27,080 bases of DNA from Actinomycetes bacterium (GCA_014190175.1 BJFZ01000017.1:1-27080), one strand, 5' to 3'; counted from the first letter of the stretch, positions 13,808 to 24,255 are shown. Notes: generated by a model not told the origin, from the sequence alone. Translations and numbers: made by a program.

Positions 13808-15166
13808 GTGAAAATTCGTGGATCTCAATCAAAAAGATGGGCGATCGGCATTGTTGCTGGCGCAGTTGCGAGCACTCTCGCTATTGCACCTTCACAAGCA
13901 ATTCCAGTGCGCTCTGAAGTAGGTGTTAGTGATACTGAGATTGTGCTTGGCATGCAATTGCCACAAACAGGTGCCGCTAGCCCAGGTTATAAAAAAGTAG
14001 ATGACGCGATGCGCGCTTACTTTGATTATGTAAATTCAAAAGGTGGAGTTAACGGCCGCAAAATCAAATTAGTAGTTAAAGATGACGTCTATAAAGCTGG
14101 CCTAACAATCTCCACCGCTTCGACTCTAATTAACAAAGATAAAATCTTTGCAATGGTTGGAAGTGTTGGAACTCAGACTCACATCTCTATTATAAAGGAC
14201 ATCAACCGGCGCGGAATTCCAGATCTATTTGTAAATAGTGGATACAGCGGATTTTATACCGATCCTAAAAAATACCCAACATCATTTGCCGCTCTGGGAA
14301 CTTATGTTGTTGAATCTAAAATCGAAGCAGATTTCTTAAAGAAGAATTACGCTGCCGAACTTGCCGCTGGCAAAGTGGGCATCCTTTATCAAACTGATGA
14401 TTTTGGGCGAAATGTAGTTGCCGGATTTAAACAACAAGGCGTAACTTTCCCAGCTGCAAACACTCAAAAATTTGTGGCTGGTAGCCAGGGCTTGGGTTTA
14501 ACGGCACAGGTTCAAGCGCTTCAAAAAGCCGGCGTGACTCTAGTTGTGATTGGTGCAGTTGCATCAGCTACTGCGATCACAATCGGCACCGCTGCGAAAT
14601 TGGGTTTTGCACCTAAGTGGTTGGTAACAAGTGTTGGCTCAGATGCCACCACTTTCAAAACCATCCTTGCATCTCAAGGACAATCTGCTGCTGTTGCATC
14701 TGCTTTGTTAACAGGTGTTATTTCTGCTTCACACGCGCCATCACCTGGTGAAGATACCGATGAGTTCGTAGTTGCATTTAAGAAAATCAATGCCGAATTC
14801 AACACAGGCGCTGCTGAAGATAAAGTTTGGGATAACAATGTGTTGCAAGGAATGAATATTGGTTACTTAACAACTGCAGCTCTTATGGGTGCCGGAAAAG
14901 ACCTAACTCGCAAGGGTTTGATCGCATTCATGGAGAGCAAAGGTGCCACATTAAGTAGCGCCGCACTTTCCCCACTTTCATACTCATCAAAGACCCATGA
15001 GGCGTACAACTCCTTCTGGATTGGTGCTTATGATGCAAATAGCGTCCTAAAACCAATTGGTGGAACACGAGTGCTTAACACCACTGATTCTGCAGATGGT
15101 CCAATAACCGTTTCAACATACAAGCGTCCAGCAATCGCTGCTGATGCGCTTCCAAAGGTGGGTTAA
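13808..15166 (+). CDS. Secreted ABC-transporter substrate-binding protein (LivK-like, peripla_BP family)
   Basis: Type I periplasmic-binding fold protein, 452 aa, that would capture the importer's substrate outside the cell. The GTG start at 13808 gives a Sec signal peptide: basic MKIRGSQSKR, hydrophobic core WAIGIVAGAVASTLAIA, probable cleavage after Ala31 (SQA/IP). The mature part begins with DTEIVLGMQLPQTGAASPGYKKVDDAMRAYFDYVNSKGGVNGRKI, then VVKDDVYKAGLTISTASTLI and MVGSVGTQTHISIIKDINRRGIPDLFVNSG, all typical of LivK-like proteins. There is no lipobox cysteine, although lipid anchoring is usual for binding proteins in Gram-positive cells. Ligand not predictable: the family includes amino acid, amide, urea and aromatic-acid binders. 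A start-proximal promoter in 13647-13807 could not be identified with confidence. Confidence 0.9.
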   Translation: MKIRGSQSKRWAIGIVAGAVASTLAIAPSQAIPVRSEVGVSDTEIVLGMQLPQTGAASPGYKKVDDAMRAYFDYVNSKGGVNGRKIKLVVKDDVYKAGLTISTASTLINKDKIFAMVGSVGTQTHISIIKDINRRGIPDLFVNSGYSGFYTDPKKYPTSFAALGTYVVESKIEADFLKKNYAAELAAGKVGILYQTDDFGRNVVAGFKQQGVTFPAANTQKFVAGSQGLGLTAQVQALQKAGVTLVVIGAVASATAITIGTAAKLGFAPKWLVTSVGSDATTFKTILASQGQSAAVASALLTGVISASHAPSPGEDTDEFVVAFKKINAEFNTGAAEDKVWDNNVLQGMNIGYLTTAALMGAGKDLTRKGLIAFMESKGATLSSAALSPLSYSSKTHEAYNSFWIGAYDANSVLKPIGGTRVLNTTDSADGPITVSTYKRPAIAADALPKVG

Positions 15167-15168
15167 TT

Positions 15169-16917
15169 ATGAAAAGCAGATTGAAGTTACGTTCATTTAT
15201 TGCTGCATTAGGTAGTGCTGCAATGCTTTCGGCAGGATTAGTTGTTGCTAGCCCTGCGCACGCTGGTATGTGCACCACTGATGCAACAACAGGTGTAGAA
15301 ACCTGTGTGAATACACTGAAAGATGGAGCGCAATACAAATTCATGGTTCCAACAAAAAATTACAACGGAACTATGTTTTTCTGGAGCCATGGCTTCCGCC
15401 CTTCATTTGATTACCCAGGATATACAGCACCAACAGGTGTACAGCAAATGACCGTTGGAAATTCTGGCCCAACGCCTAAAGCAGATTATGCGACTGAGTT
15501 GCTGGCTAAGGGTTATGGATTAGCTGCTTACGATCGGGCAACCAATGGACTTCACGGTTGGAATACTGAAGAGTCAGTTCCCCTTCTGAAAGAGTTAGTT
15601 GATCTTTCAAAGTTGATCGCTCCGACTACTAAGCGAAATGTCATTTGGGGATCATCAGGAGCCGGACCAGTAGTGAACATGTTCGCTGAAAAGTATCCAG
15701 AGTTAACTGATGCAGTTGGTTTGGTTTCACCAGTTGGGACAAATATCTCTCGCCAACTTCAAAGTGGATGCGACATCTTCTATTTGTTGAGCATTTTTGC
15801 GGATCCAACAATTAAAGGTTGCGCAGCATTAGGAGCCAAAGGTCCTGCCGGACATGTTGCTGCCCTTACCGAATTAGGCAAAGTTGTTGCTTTGCTAACC
15901 GCATGGAAAGCCAATCTTGGTGCACCAGGGTTGACTCAACCTGCTGCAGTAGTTGCCGCAAATCCGGCGTTTGGTGCAATCCCACAAAGATCCGCGCTAT
16001 TACTTATCGGATTGTTAGCTGGAATTCCACAGAAGAGTGTGCACATGGATGGAGTCACAGTCTCAACATTGGTGCCAGAAGGAAGCATTAACGCCACTGT
16101 GGCAATATTGGAAAATATTGGTGAAGCTGCTGCAACCGGAATTCTTGCCGGTCAAGCAGTTGCTGAAAAAATCGGTGGGCCTTTCTATGACAACAGCAAA
16201 ACCAATTACGCCACATTGCTAGATGAGGGTGACGCTGGTCGTTACAACCTCGGATTATCTGGAGATGATGGAATCAACGGCATGTTGGGAGTTTTGGCAC
16301 AGATGCCAAGAGTTTCTGCACCTGCTGCAAACGTCGCGAAAGCAGCGGCATTGGATCCAGTTAAGTACACCTCGACCAAGCCAACAATTCTTCTTGCAAA
16401 TGAGAATGATCGTTTGGTTTGGCCAGGTCAAACTTCTGCTTATGTAGCTGAGCGGACTGCAAAGTTTGCACCAACTCTAGCTGCCTACGAATCTGCACTT
16501 TCTGCTTATGAGTCAGCAGTTACCGCACGCGCGAACAAAATCGCAACTGCTACCTCTGCCGTATCAAAAGCTAAAACTGCTGCTGCAAAGAAAAAAGCAA
16601 AAGCTGCATTGGCTACAGCAAAAGCAGTAGCAGTTCCAGTAGCGCCAACAATGCCAATTTCTAACGTAGTTGCACTTTATGCAATGGCACCTGTTGAGTA
16701 CACCAAGTACACAGCAGCAGGCTTGCCAGATCTTGCAGATATTGGTGCTTCATCTGGTGTCGGACATGAACAGTTCACCACAGCACAAGTAATGGCACTC
16801 GTAGAGATGTTGGATGCGGCTGCTAAAAGTGGAAAACTTGATATCAAGCCAGAATCATGGGAAGCCTTGGGAATAAATGGAGATTTGGATTACCTTCCAA
16901 TCCCACTCAAGTACTAG
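15169..16917 (+). CDS. Secreted alpha/beta-hydrolase-like protein of unknown substrate
   Basis: 582 aa with a clear Sec signal peptide (basic start, core FIAALGSAAMLSAGLVVA, cleavage after AHA near residue 32) and four cysteines in the exported part (35, 46, 201, 218) that could form disulfides. Alpha/beta-hydrolase landmarks appear in order: oxyanion-region His74-Gly75 (WSHGF); a nucleophile elbow GSSGAG at 161-166 with candidate Ser163, reading GxSxA rather than GxSxG; the acid loop ANENDRLV with Asp414; and catalytic His533 in GVGHEQF. Between acid and His sits an unusual Ala/Lys-rich, probably coiled-coil insert (about 433-490). It starts 2 bases after the binding-protein gene and ends at a strong terminator, so it is expressed with the importer and may release the imported ligand. 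No named family was recognised. Confidence 0.75.
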   Translation: MKSRLKLRSFIAALGSAAMLSAGLVVASPAHAGMCTTDATTGVETCVNTLKDGAQYKFMVPTKNYNGTMFFWSHGFRPSFDYPGYTAPTGVQQMTVGNSGPTPKADYATELLAKGYGLAAYDRATNGLHGWNTEESVPLLKELVDLSKLIAPTTKRNVIWGSSGAGPVVNMFAEKYPELTDAVGLVSPVGTNISRQLQSGCDIFYLLSIFADPTIKGCAALGAKGPAGHVAALTELGKVVALLTAWKANLGAPGLTQPAAVVAANPAFGAIPQRSALLLIGLLAGIPQKSVHMDGVTVSTLVPEGSINATVAILENIGEAAATGILAGQAVAEKIGGPFYDNSKTNYATLLDEGDAGRYNLGLSGDDGINGMLGVLAQMPRVSAPAANVAKAAALDPVKYTSTKPTILLANENDRLVWPGQTSAYVAERTAKFAPTLAAYESALSAYESAVTARANKIATATSAVSKAKTAAAKKKAKAALATAKAVAVPVAPTMPISNVVALYAMAPVEYTKYTAAGLPDLADIGASSGVGHEQFTTAQVMALVEMLDAAAKSGKLDIKPESWEALGINGDLDYLPIPLKY

Positions 16918-16939
16918 CAGTACTGTGTAAATAACTGCC

Positions 16940-16985
16940 GTAATGGGCGCTTACCTCGAAAGGGGTAGGCGCCCATTACTCTTTT
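16940..16985 (+). terminator. Strong intrinsic terminator after the transporter-hydrolase block
   Basis: An 18-bp stem pairs 16940-16957 with 16962-16979, including an uninterrupted 11-bp outer part (gtaatgggcgc with gcgcccattac) and two G-T wobbles further in. It is closed by a GAAA tetraloop and followed by tctttt. The T-run abuts the start of tsaE, so tsaE must have its own promoter. Confidence 0.93.
16977..16982 (+). promoter_or_regulatory. Possible -10 element for a leaderless tsaE transcript
   Basis: TACTCT ends 7 bases before the GTG at 16990, the spacing expected for leaderless transcription. It lies within the 3' arm and T-run of the terminator. No convincing -35 hexamer is visible. 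Confidence 0.35.
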
Positions 16986-16989
16986 GCAT

Positions 16990-17439
16990 GTGAATCCAAT
17001 TCAGTCGGTTGAAATCGCAACTGAGGAGCAGATGCAGCAATTTGGGCTGAAGTTGGCGGCTAATTTACAAATTGGGGATTTAATAATTTTGGAAGGCTCG
17101 CTCGGGGCGGGAAAAACTCGACTTGCTCAAAGTATTGGCAAAGGCTTGTTAGTAAAAAATCAAATCACTTCCCCAACTTTTGTGATTGCAAAGAACTACT
17201 TGGGGCGAACTCCATTTATCCATGCAGATGCATATCGTTTATTGGATTCGCCAACCGGAGGCTTGCAAGATCTCGATCTAGATACTGAAAATAGCGTCAC
17301 CGTCGTTGAATGGGGCAAGAATTTTGCAAAGCAATTGAATGATCAATATCTTTTAATTTCTATTTCTATCATTGATGAACTCAGACGTGAGTTAAAAGTA
17401 AGTAGCGTTGGCGAAAGATGGAAGAGTTTTAATTTATGA
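16990..17439 (+). CDS. tsaE: tRNA t6A37 biosynthesis ATPase TsaE
   Basis: TsaE is the ATPase partner of TsaB-TsaD in making N6-threonylcarbamoyl-adenosine at position 37 of ANN-decoding tRNAs. The P-loop GSLGAGKT is at residues 36-43, followed by TSPTFVIAKNY, the HADAYRL motif and VTVVEWGKNF, all typical. Length is 149 aa from the GTG at 16990. A TTG at 16984 is in frame, but it lies inside the terminator's T-run; neither start has an SD, and the GTG has a -10-like sequence at leaderless spacing. The end overlaps tsaB-rimI by 4 bases (ATGA). Confidence 0.93.
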   Translation: MNPIQSVEIATEEQMQQFGLKLAANLQIGDLIILEGSLGAGKTRLAQSIGKGLLVKNQITSPTFVIAKNYLGRTPFIHADAYRLLDSPTGGLQDLDLDTENSVTVVEWGKNFAKQLNDQYLLISISIIDELRRELKVSSVGERWKSFNL

Positions 17440-18497
17440 AAATTTCTCTAGTAATTGACACATCAACTCCGCGCACCATTGCAGCAATCGTTGCTGAAGA
17501 GAAAATAATTTGGTCAGGATTTCACGATGGGGCAACTTCGCACGGAGAAGCACTTGATAAGTTGATCGACGAAGCAAAAAATGTAGCAACATTTAACTCG
17601 ATTGACCAAGTAGTTATTGGAATGGGGCCAGGACCATTTACTGGCTTGCGGGTAGGTATTGCTTTTGCAAGAACATTTGCGATGGCCAGAAAGATCCCTT
17701 GCATTGGTGTTGTCTCGCTTGATGCAATTGCAAGGGCAGCCAGTGCGCTAGCTGAGATGCGTTCCGATTTTTATGTACTTACTGATGCGCGTCGCAAAGA
17801 GATTTATTGGGCTAAGTATCGAAAAGATGGCGAACGCATAACTGAACCTGCCGTCGCAAAAATCGACCAAGTTGATTTCGAGAATTTGCCAGTTATCGAA
17901 TTTGGATTTCCAGATCCATTAGCTTTAGTTAAGTCAGCAACGCGATCAAATTCGGTGCGCACCCAACCTTTATATTTACGAAAACCTGACGCAGTTTTGC
18001 CAAAGTTGCCAGAACTTAATTATCGCGCCATGAATAATTTTGACTTAGGTGCCGTGTTGGAGATTGAAAAAGAGTTATTTCCGGATCCGTGGAATTTAGC
18101 CCAATTCAAAGAAGAGTTAGCCGGAGTCCCAAAAACTCGGAGTTATTTTGTAGTTGAAACTGGCGCTACCCCAAAAGTAATTGGTTTTGCTGGGCTTTTC
18201 TGCCCGGGCGGTGGCGCAGATGCCGACATTCAAACGATCAGCGTAAGTGTGCAATATCAAGGCAATGGTATTGGCCAAGGGTTATTAGATCTCTTGATAA
18301 ATGCGGCAATTGAGCGAAATGCGCCAGCCGTATTTCTAGAAGTGCGTGCGGAAAATGAACAAGCGCGTGCGCTTTATACGAAAAATGGATTTACTCAGAT
18401 CTCGGTCCGAAAAAATTATTACCAAAATCCGCAACCACATAATAAAAGAAGTGATGCAATTATTATGCAGAAAATCTTAGGCGCGACTCATGAGTAA
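17436..18497 (+). CDS. tsaB-rimI: Fusion of TsaB (t6A complex subunit) and RimI-type N-acetyltransferase
   Basis: One 353-aa protein holds two functions. Residues 1 to about 190 are TsaB, the inactive ASKHA-fold partner that dimerises with TsaD: VIDTS at the start, then [22 protein letters not shown] (59-80), VSLDAIA and [15 protein letters not shown]. Residues about 194-353 are a GNAT acetyltransferase like Rim[27 protein letters not shown], then acetyl-CoA motif A with QGNGIG at 275-280, and [20 protein letters not shown]. RimI acetylates protein N-termini, classically S18. Separate tsaB and rimI genes are adjacent in M. tuberculosis, and fused forms are known in actinobacteria, so this is a natural fusion, not an assembly artefact. 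It overlaps tsaE by 4 and tsaD by 8 bases. Confidence 0.95.
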   Translation: MKISLVIDTSTPRTIAAIVAEEKIIWSGFHDGATSHGEALDKLIDEAKNVATFNSIDQVVIGMGPGPFTGLRVGIAFARTFAMARKIPCIGVVSLDAIARAASALAEMRSDFYVLTDARRKEIYWAKYRKDGERITEPAVAKIDQVDFENLPVIEFGFPDPLALVKSATRSNSVRTQPLYLRKPDAVLPKLPELNYRAMNNFDLGAVLEIEKELFPDPWNLAQFKEELAGVPKTRSYFVVETGATPKVIGFAGLFCPGGGADADIQTISVSVQYQGNGIGQGLLDLLINAAIERNAPAVFLEVRAENEQARALYTKNGFTQISVRKNYYQNPQPHNKRSDAIIMQKILGATHE

Positions 18498-19563
18498 TTC
18501 ATCAGCACCATTAGTACTGGGCATTGAATCATCATGTGATGAAACTGGTGTCGGAATAGTTCAGGGACGAAAATTATTAGCAAATGAAATCGCATCTAGT
18601 GTTGCCGAACATGCGAGGTTTGGTGGCGTAGTTCCAGAGGTTGCTGCTCGTGCACATGTTGATGCGATCTTGCCAGCAATCGAGCGTGCACTTGCAACCG
18701 CCAAAGTTAAATTGACAGATCTTGATGCAATTGCAGTAACTGCAGGTCCCGGATTAGCAGGTGCACTTTTAGTTGGTGCAAGTGCTGCGAATGGTTTAGC
18801 TGCTGGACTTGGAATTCCACTTTATGGCGTAAACCATTTAGCAGCACATGTTGCTGTTGAATACTTAGATACCGAACAAGTGATTCCACCGACCATTGCT
18901 TTATTGGTTAGTGGGGGACACACATCAATTTTGAAAGTTGATGAAGTTACAGATGCGATTACAGTTATGGGCGCAACTATGGATGATGCTGCCGGTGAAG
19001 CCTTTGACAAAATTGCAAGATTATTAGGTTTACCATTTCCTGGCGGTCCAGAACTTGATCGACTGGCGACAACTGGAAATTTAAATGCAATAAATTTTCC
19101 AAGAGCGATGACTTTATTTACCGATGAAGGTGACCGGGCGAATAAAGAGTTTAGTTTTTCTTTTTCTGGGTTAAAAAGTGCTGTTGCGCGCCACATTGAA
19201 TTAGCGGTTAAAAAGGATGGCCCTTTGTCACAAAGTGCCCGTGCCGATATCGCCGCCTCGTTTCAGGAAGCGGTGGTGGATGTGCTTTTGAGTAAAGCGA
19301 TATTGGCGGCCAAGCGCGAAGGGTTAGAACACCTATTAATCGCTGGGGGCGTTGCGGCAAATTCACGGTTGCGAACTTTGGCTACCCAGCGCACCAATAT
19401 CGCTGGGCTCAACTTGGCGATCCCAAGTGCTCACCTATGTACGGACAATGGGGCGATGGTCGCTGCTCTTGGCTCCCTTGCGATCCAGGCCGGTCGTCCA
19501 GCCAGCGCAGCCGGACTGGCTGTGGATCCAGGGGCTGGCGTTGAACAGGTGCTCTTTACTTAA
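18490..19563 (+). CDS. tsaD: tRNA N6-adenosine threonylcarbamoyltransferase TsaD
   Basis: TsaD is the catalytic subunit that transfers the threonylcarbamoyl group from its adenylate to A37 of tRNA. The ASKHA signature [14 protein letters not shown] is at 11-24, the metal-binding HxxxH is His116 and His120 (NHLAAHV), and [34 protein letters not shown] and [10 protein letters not shown] follow in family order. It is 357 aa, a normal length. The ATG at 18490 overlaps the tsaB-rimI stop by 8 bases. It ends two codons before a 176-base region holding the groES promoter and CIRCE operator, so the t6A operon stops here. Confidence 0.97.
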   Translation: MSNSSAPLVLGIESSCDETGVGIVQGRKLLANEIASSVAEHARFGGVVPEVAARAHVDAILPAIERALATAKVKLTDLDAIAVTAGPGLAGALLVGASAANGLAAGLGIPLYGVNHLAAHVAVEYLDTEQVIPPTIALLVSGGHTSILKVDEVTDAITVMGATMDDAAGEAFDKIARLLGLPFPGGPELDRLATTGNLNAINFPRAMTLFTDEGDRANKEFSFSFSGLKSAVARHIELAVKKDGPLSQSARADIAASFQEAVVDVLLSKAILAAKREGLEHLLIAGGVAANSRLRTLATQRTNIAGLNLAIPSAHLCTDNGAMVAALGSLAIQAGRPASAAGLAVDPGAGVEQVLFT

Positions 19564-19575
19564 TAAACCTTCAAA

Positions 19576-19604
19576 TTGACCGTCCCAACCCAACCCTTTA
19601 CCCT
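19576..19604 (+). promoter_or_regulatory. groES-groEL promoter
   Basis: TTGACC (19576-19581), a 17-base spacer and TACCCT (19599-19604). The expected start site near 19611 falls at the beginning of the CIRCE operator, the classical HrcA-repressed layout. The same hexamers precede rplM in this window. Confidence 0.7.
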
Positions 19605-19609
19605 TGGCG

Positions 19610-19636
19610 TTAGCACTCTCACCCTGACACTGCTAA
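19610..19636 (+). promoter_or_regulatory. CIRCE operator (HrcA binding site)
   Basis: The left arm TTAGCACTC (19610-19618) matches the consensus exactly. A 9-base spacer follows, and the right arm cactgctaa (19628-19636) matches the consensus GAGTGCTAA at 7 of 9 positions. Position at the predicted transcription start and the 9-base spacing make this a confident CIRCE. The imperfect right arm may weaken HrcA binding. hrcA itself is not in the window. Confidence 0.9.
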
Positions 19637-19739
19637 TCCGTCAAGTAATTGAATTTGGCGATACCAGCAGCTGAAGGTGGGCGGTGGATCCAAGCAGGTA
19701 CACAAAATTAACGAAAGAAAATTAGCGAAGGAGCCGGGA

Positions 19740-20033
19740 ATGTCGGTATCAATTAAGCCACTAGAAGACCGCATCGTTGTAAAAGCAAGCGAGGCAGAGA
19801 CAACAACCGCATCAGGTCTGGTAATTCCAGATACTGCAAAAGAAAAGCCACAAGAGGGAACTGTTATTGCAGTCGGCCCAGGACGGTTTGATGATGGCGT
19901 TCGCGTTCCAATGGATGTAAAAGTTGGCGACAATGTTATTTACAGCAAGTATGGCGGAACTGAAGTTAAGTACAACGGTGAGGAATACCTCGTGCTATCT
20001 GCACGCGACGTGCTCGCCATTCTTGAAAAGTAG
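19740..20033 (+). CDS. groES: Co-chaperonin GroES
   Basis: The 10-kDa lid of the GroEL chamber. The ATG at 19740 has a strong SD (gaaggag, 19727-19733) 6 bases upstream and gives a 97-aa protein of normal length; an upstream in-frame start at 19677 would add 21 unrelated residues. Family landmarks are [37 protein letters not shown] at the N-terminus, [34 protein letters not shown] in the body and DVLAILEK at the end. The mobile loop that binds GroEL is the [11 protein letters not shown] stretch. Controlled by the promoter and CIRCE element upstream; groEL follows after 10 bases. Confidence 0.98.
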   Translation: MSVSIKPLEDRIVVKASEAETTTASGLVIPDTAKEKPQEGTVIAVGPGRFDDGVRVPMDVKVGDNVIYSKYGGTEVKYNGEEYLVLSARDVLAILEK

Positions 20034-20043
20034 GCGTACCTAG

Positions 20044-21678
<1,635 letters not shown>

Positions 21679-21687
21679 TTAGTTAAT

Positions 21688-21735
21688 AAAAAAGACCGGC
21701 GCTAGATTTTCAATAATCTAACACCGGTCTTTTTT
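21688..21735. terminator. Bidirectional terminator between groEL and whiB
   Basis: aaaaaagaccgg (21688-21699) pairs fully with ccggtctttttt (21724-21735). An inner stem tagatt/aatcta follows across a short internal loop, closed by a small AT-rich loop. The A-run on one side and T-run on the other let it work for both convergent genes. Confidence 0.9.
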
Positions 21736-21747
21736 GTCGTTAAGGGG

Positions 21748-22044
21748 TTATGCCACATCTCCACGACGGCCACCTCGAGCGAGAATAGATTCTCGCTCAT
21801 CTTCAGATAAGCCGCCCCAAATGCCGTACGGCTCTTGCACTGAGAGTGCGTGCGAACGGCATTGCAAAAGTACTGGGCAACTTCCACAAATTGATTTTGC
21901 TTCATTTATTCGGGCTCGCCGACTTGGTCCACGTTCACCTTCAGGATGGAAAAACAACTCGGGTGGGTAACTCCGACAGGCGCCATTACTCTGCCAATCC
22001 CAATTATCGGCAATTGGGAGCGGAAGCCTGGATACCTCAGCCAT
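21748..22044 (-). CDS. whiD: WhiB-family Fe-S transcription regulator, WhiD/WhiB3 type
   Basis: Small 98-aa regulator that binds a 4Fe-4S cluster and contacts the main sigma factor. The four cluster cysteines are Cys23, Cys53, Cys56 and Cys62 (spacing 29, 2, 5), followed by the beta-turn GIWGG (74-78) and a basic C-terminus. The stretches NWDWQSNGACR, FFHPEGERG and CRSHAL..EPYGIWGGLSE match WhiD of Streptomyces and WhiB3 of Mycobacterium more than other WhiB classes, and whiB3 lies beside groEL1 in M. tuberculosis as here. The ATG at 22044 is chosen because an aagaaggg SD lies about 7 bases upstream; a TTG two codons earlier overlaps that spacing. WhiD/WhiB3 respond to redox state and NO; its targets in this organism are unknown. 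Confidence 0.93.
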   Translation of the reverse strand: MAEVSRLPLPIADNWDWQSNGACRSYPPELFFHPEGERGPSRRARINEAKSICGSCPVLLQCRSHALSVQEPYGIWGGLSEDERESILARGGRRGDVA

Positions 22045-22102
22045 GATCAAGCCCTTCTTACTTAAAGTAACCTTGGCAATCGCGCCATAGGTTGTTCAGA
22101 TG

Positions 22103-22130
22103 ACTATATACTTTAATTTCGAATTGGCAA
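22103..22130 (-). promoter_or_regulatory. Probable whiB promoter
   Basis: Read on the minus strand: TTGCCA (22130-22125), a 16-base spacer and TATAGT (22108-22103). It would give a leader of about 50 bases before the whiB ATG. It occupies the space between the divergent whiB and the MerR/B12-type regulator, so the two may be cross-regulated. Confidence 0.5.
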
Positions 22131-22159
22131 ATACCTTTACGCGTGGGAGGTTTAGTCAG

Positions 22160-23047
22160 ATGAATGATGAGATCGAAATCACCGTAGGCGAGCTATCTCG
22201 CCGCCTGGGAGTCGCCCCTGCCACGTTGCGCACCTGGGCTCGGAGGTATGGCCTTGGACCATCAGGTCATGAGGTTGGCGCCCACCGCAGGTATGACCGC
22301 GTAGATGTAGCCCGAATTTCGGTTATGCGCCGGCTGGTGATTTCTGGAGTTCCGCCAAAAGAGGCGGCTTTGATTGCAATCGATGCCGATGTTAGCGAAG
22401 CCGAAAATTTAACGACAATAAAATTTGAAGAACGTGCTGAAATTGTCGAAGCGATTTTGAAGGCGTTAGAAAGTTTTGATATCTCTTTTGTTAATGAAAT
22501 TATCCGCCGTGAAATTTTGGCCAACGGAGTAATCGCTACCTGGGTTGAGATCTTGACTCCTACCTTTATAAAAGTTGGCGATTATTGGTCGCGAACTGGA
22601 CTTGGTATTGGTAAAGAGCATTTGCTTACTGAGATTGTCATCAAAATCTTGCGTGAACTCTCAGCTGAAATTGAAAATCCAGTAAATGCTAAACCAATCT
22701 TTCTTGCTGCAATCGGTGAAGAGTCACATAGCCTGGCGCTGCATGCCCTTTTGGCTGCTTTGGCAGAGCGAAATATTCAAGCGCACTTTTTCGGGGCACG
22801 TACTCCAGTAGATTCACTTGTTGAAGTAGTTCGCAAAATTGCCCCACCGGTTGTTTTTGTCTGGGCTCAGCTATCTGAAAATGCAGATTATTCAATTGCC
22901 GCCGCCTTGCCAGCGATCCGCCCATCCCCCCGATTGCTTTTGGGTGGTCCAGGTTGGCAAACCGGCCGGTGCGCTGATGCAACGCTGGTTGGCGGCTTGT
23001 CGGAAGCATGCGAGATCATCGGCTCGACTTTAGGAGTGGATCTTTAA
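22160..23047 (+). CDS. MerR-family regulator with a B12-binding-type domain (CarH/LitR-like)
   Basis: 295 aa. Residues about 6-75 are a MerR-type winged helix (ITVGELSRRLGVAPATLRTWARRYGL, then GAHRRYDRVDVARISVMRRL). Residues about 95-170 resemble the helical cap of cobalamin-binding sensors and contain the W-x9-E-H motif (Trp143, Glu153, His154) that in CarH covers the adenosyl group of coenzyme B12. A Rossmann-like domain follows with Glu188-x-His190, placed 36 residues after His154 (35 in Thermus CarH) as the expected lower cobalt ligand, and a GG motif (LLLGGPGW). The residue after Trp143 is Ser, where Thermus CarH has the His that binds cobalt after illumination. The ATG at 22160 has the SD gggagg 9 bases upstream; an upstream ATG at 22100 has none. 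Divergent from whiB. Confidence 0.82.
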   Translation: MNDEIEITVGELSRRLGVAPATLRTWARRYGLGPSGHEVGAHRRYDRVDVARISVMRRLVISGVPPKEAALIAIDADVSEAENLTTIKFEERAEIVEAILKALESFDISFVNEIIRREILANGVIATWVEILTPTFIKVGDYWSRTGLGIGKEHLLTEIVIKILRELSAEIENPVNAKPIFLAAIGEESHSLALHALLAALAERNIQAHFFGARTPVDSLVEVVRKIAPPVVFVWAQLSENADYSIAAALPAIRPSPRLLLGGPGWQTGRCADATLVGGLSEACEIIGSTLGVDL

Positions 23048-23066
23048 CTGCGTAAATATCTCCTTC

Positions 23067-23076
23067 ACTGATCAGT
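23067..23076. promoter_or_regulatory. Perfect 10-bp palindrome upstream of guaB
   Basis: actgatcagt is fully self-complementary and lies in the 73-base spacer between the MerR/B12-type regulator and guaB. It could be half of an operator. It is short enough to be chance. Confidence 0.25.
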
Positions 23077-23108
23077 AGGATTCGGTTCAGAGAATGGAAG
23101 TTGGATGA

Positions 23109-24233
<1,125 letters not shown>

Positions 24234-24255
24234 TCGAGACAGTTAGGGAAATGAT

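Noticed and set aside
17436..18497. Assembly error joining tsaB and rimI
   Set aside because: The linker is in frame and natural TsaB-RimI fusions are known in actinobacteria; overlaps with both neighbours are typical.
19677..19739. Upstream start extending groES by 21 residues
   Set aside because: The extension is unrelated to GroES, and the SD sits directly before 19740.
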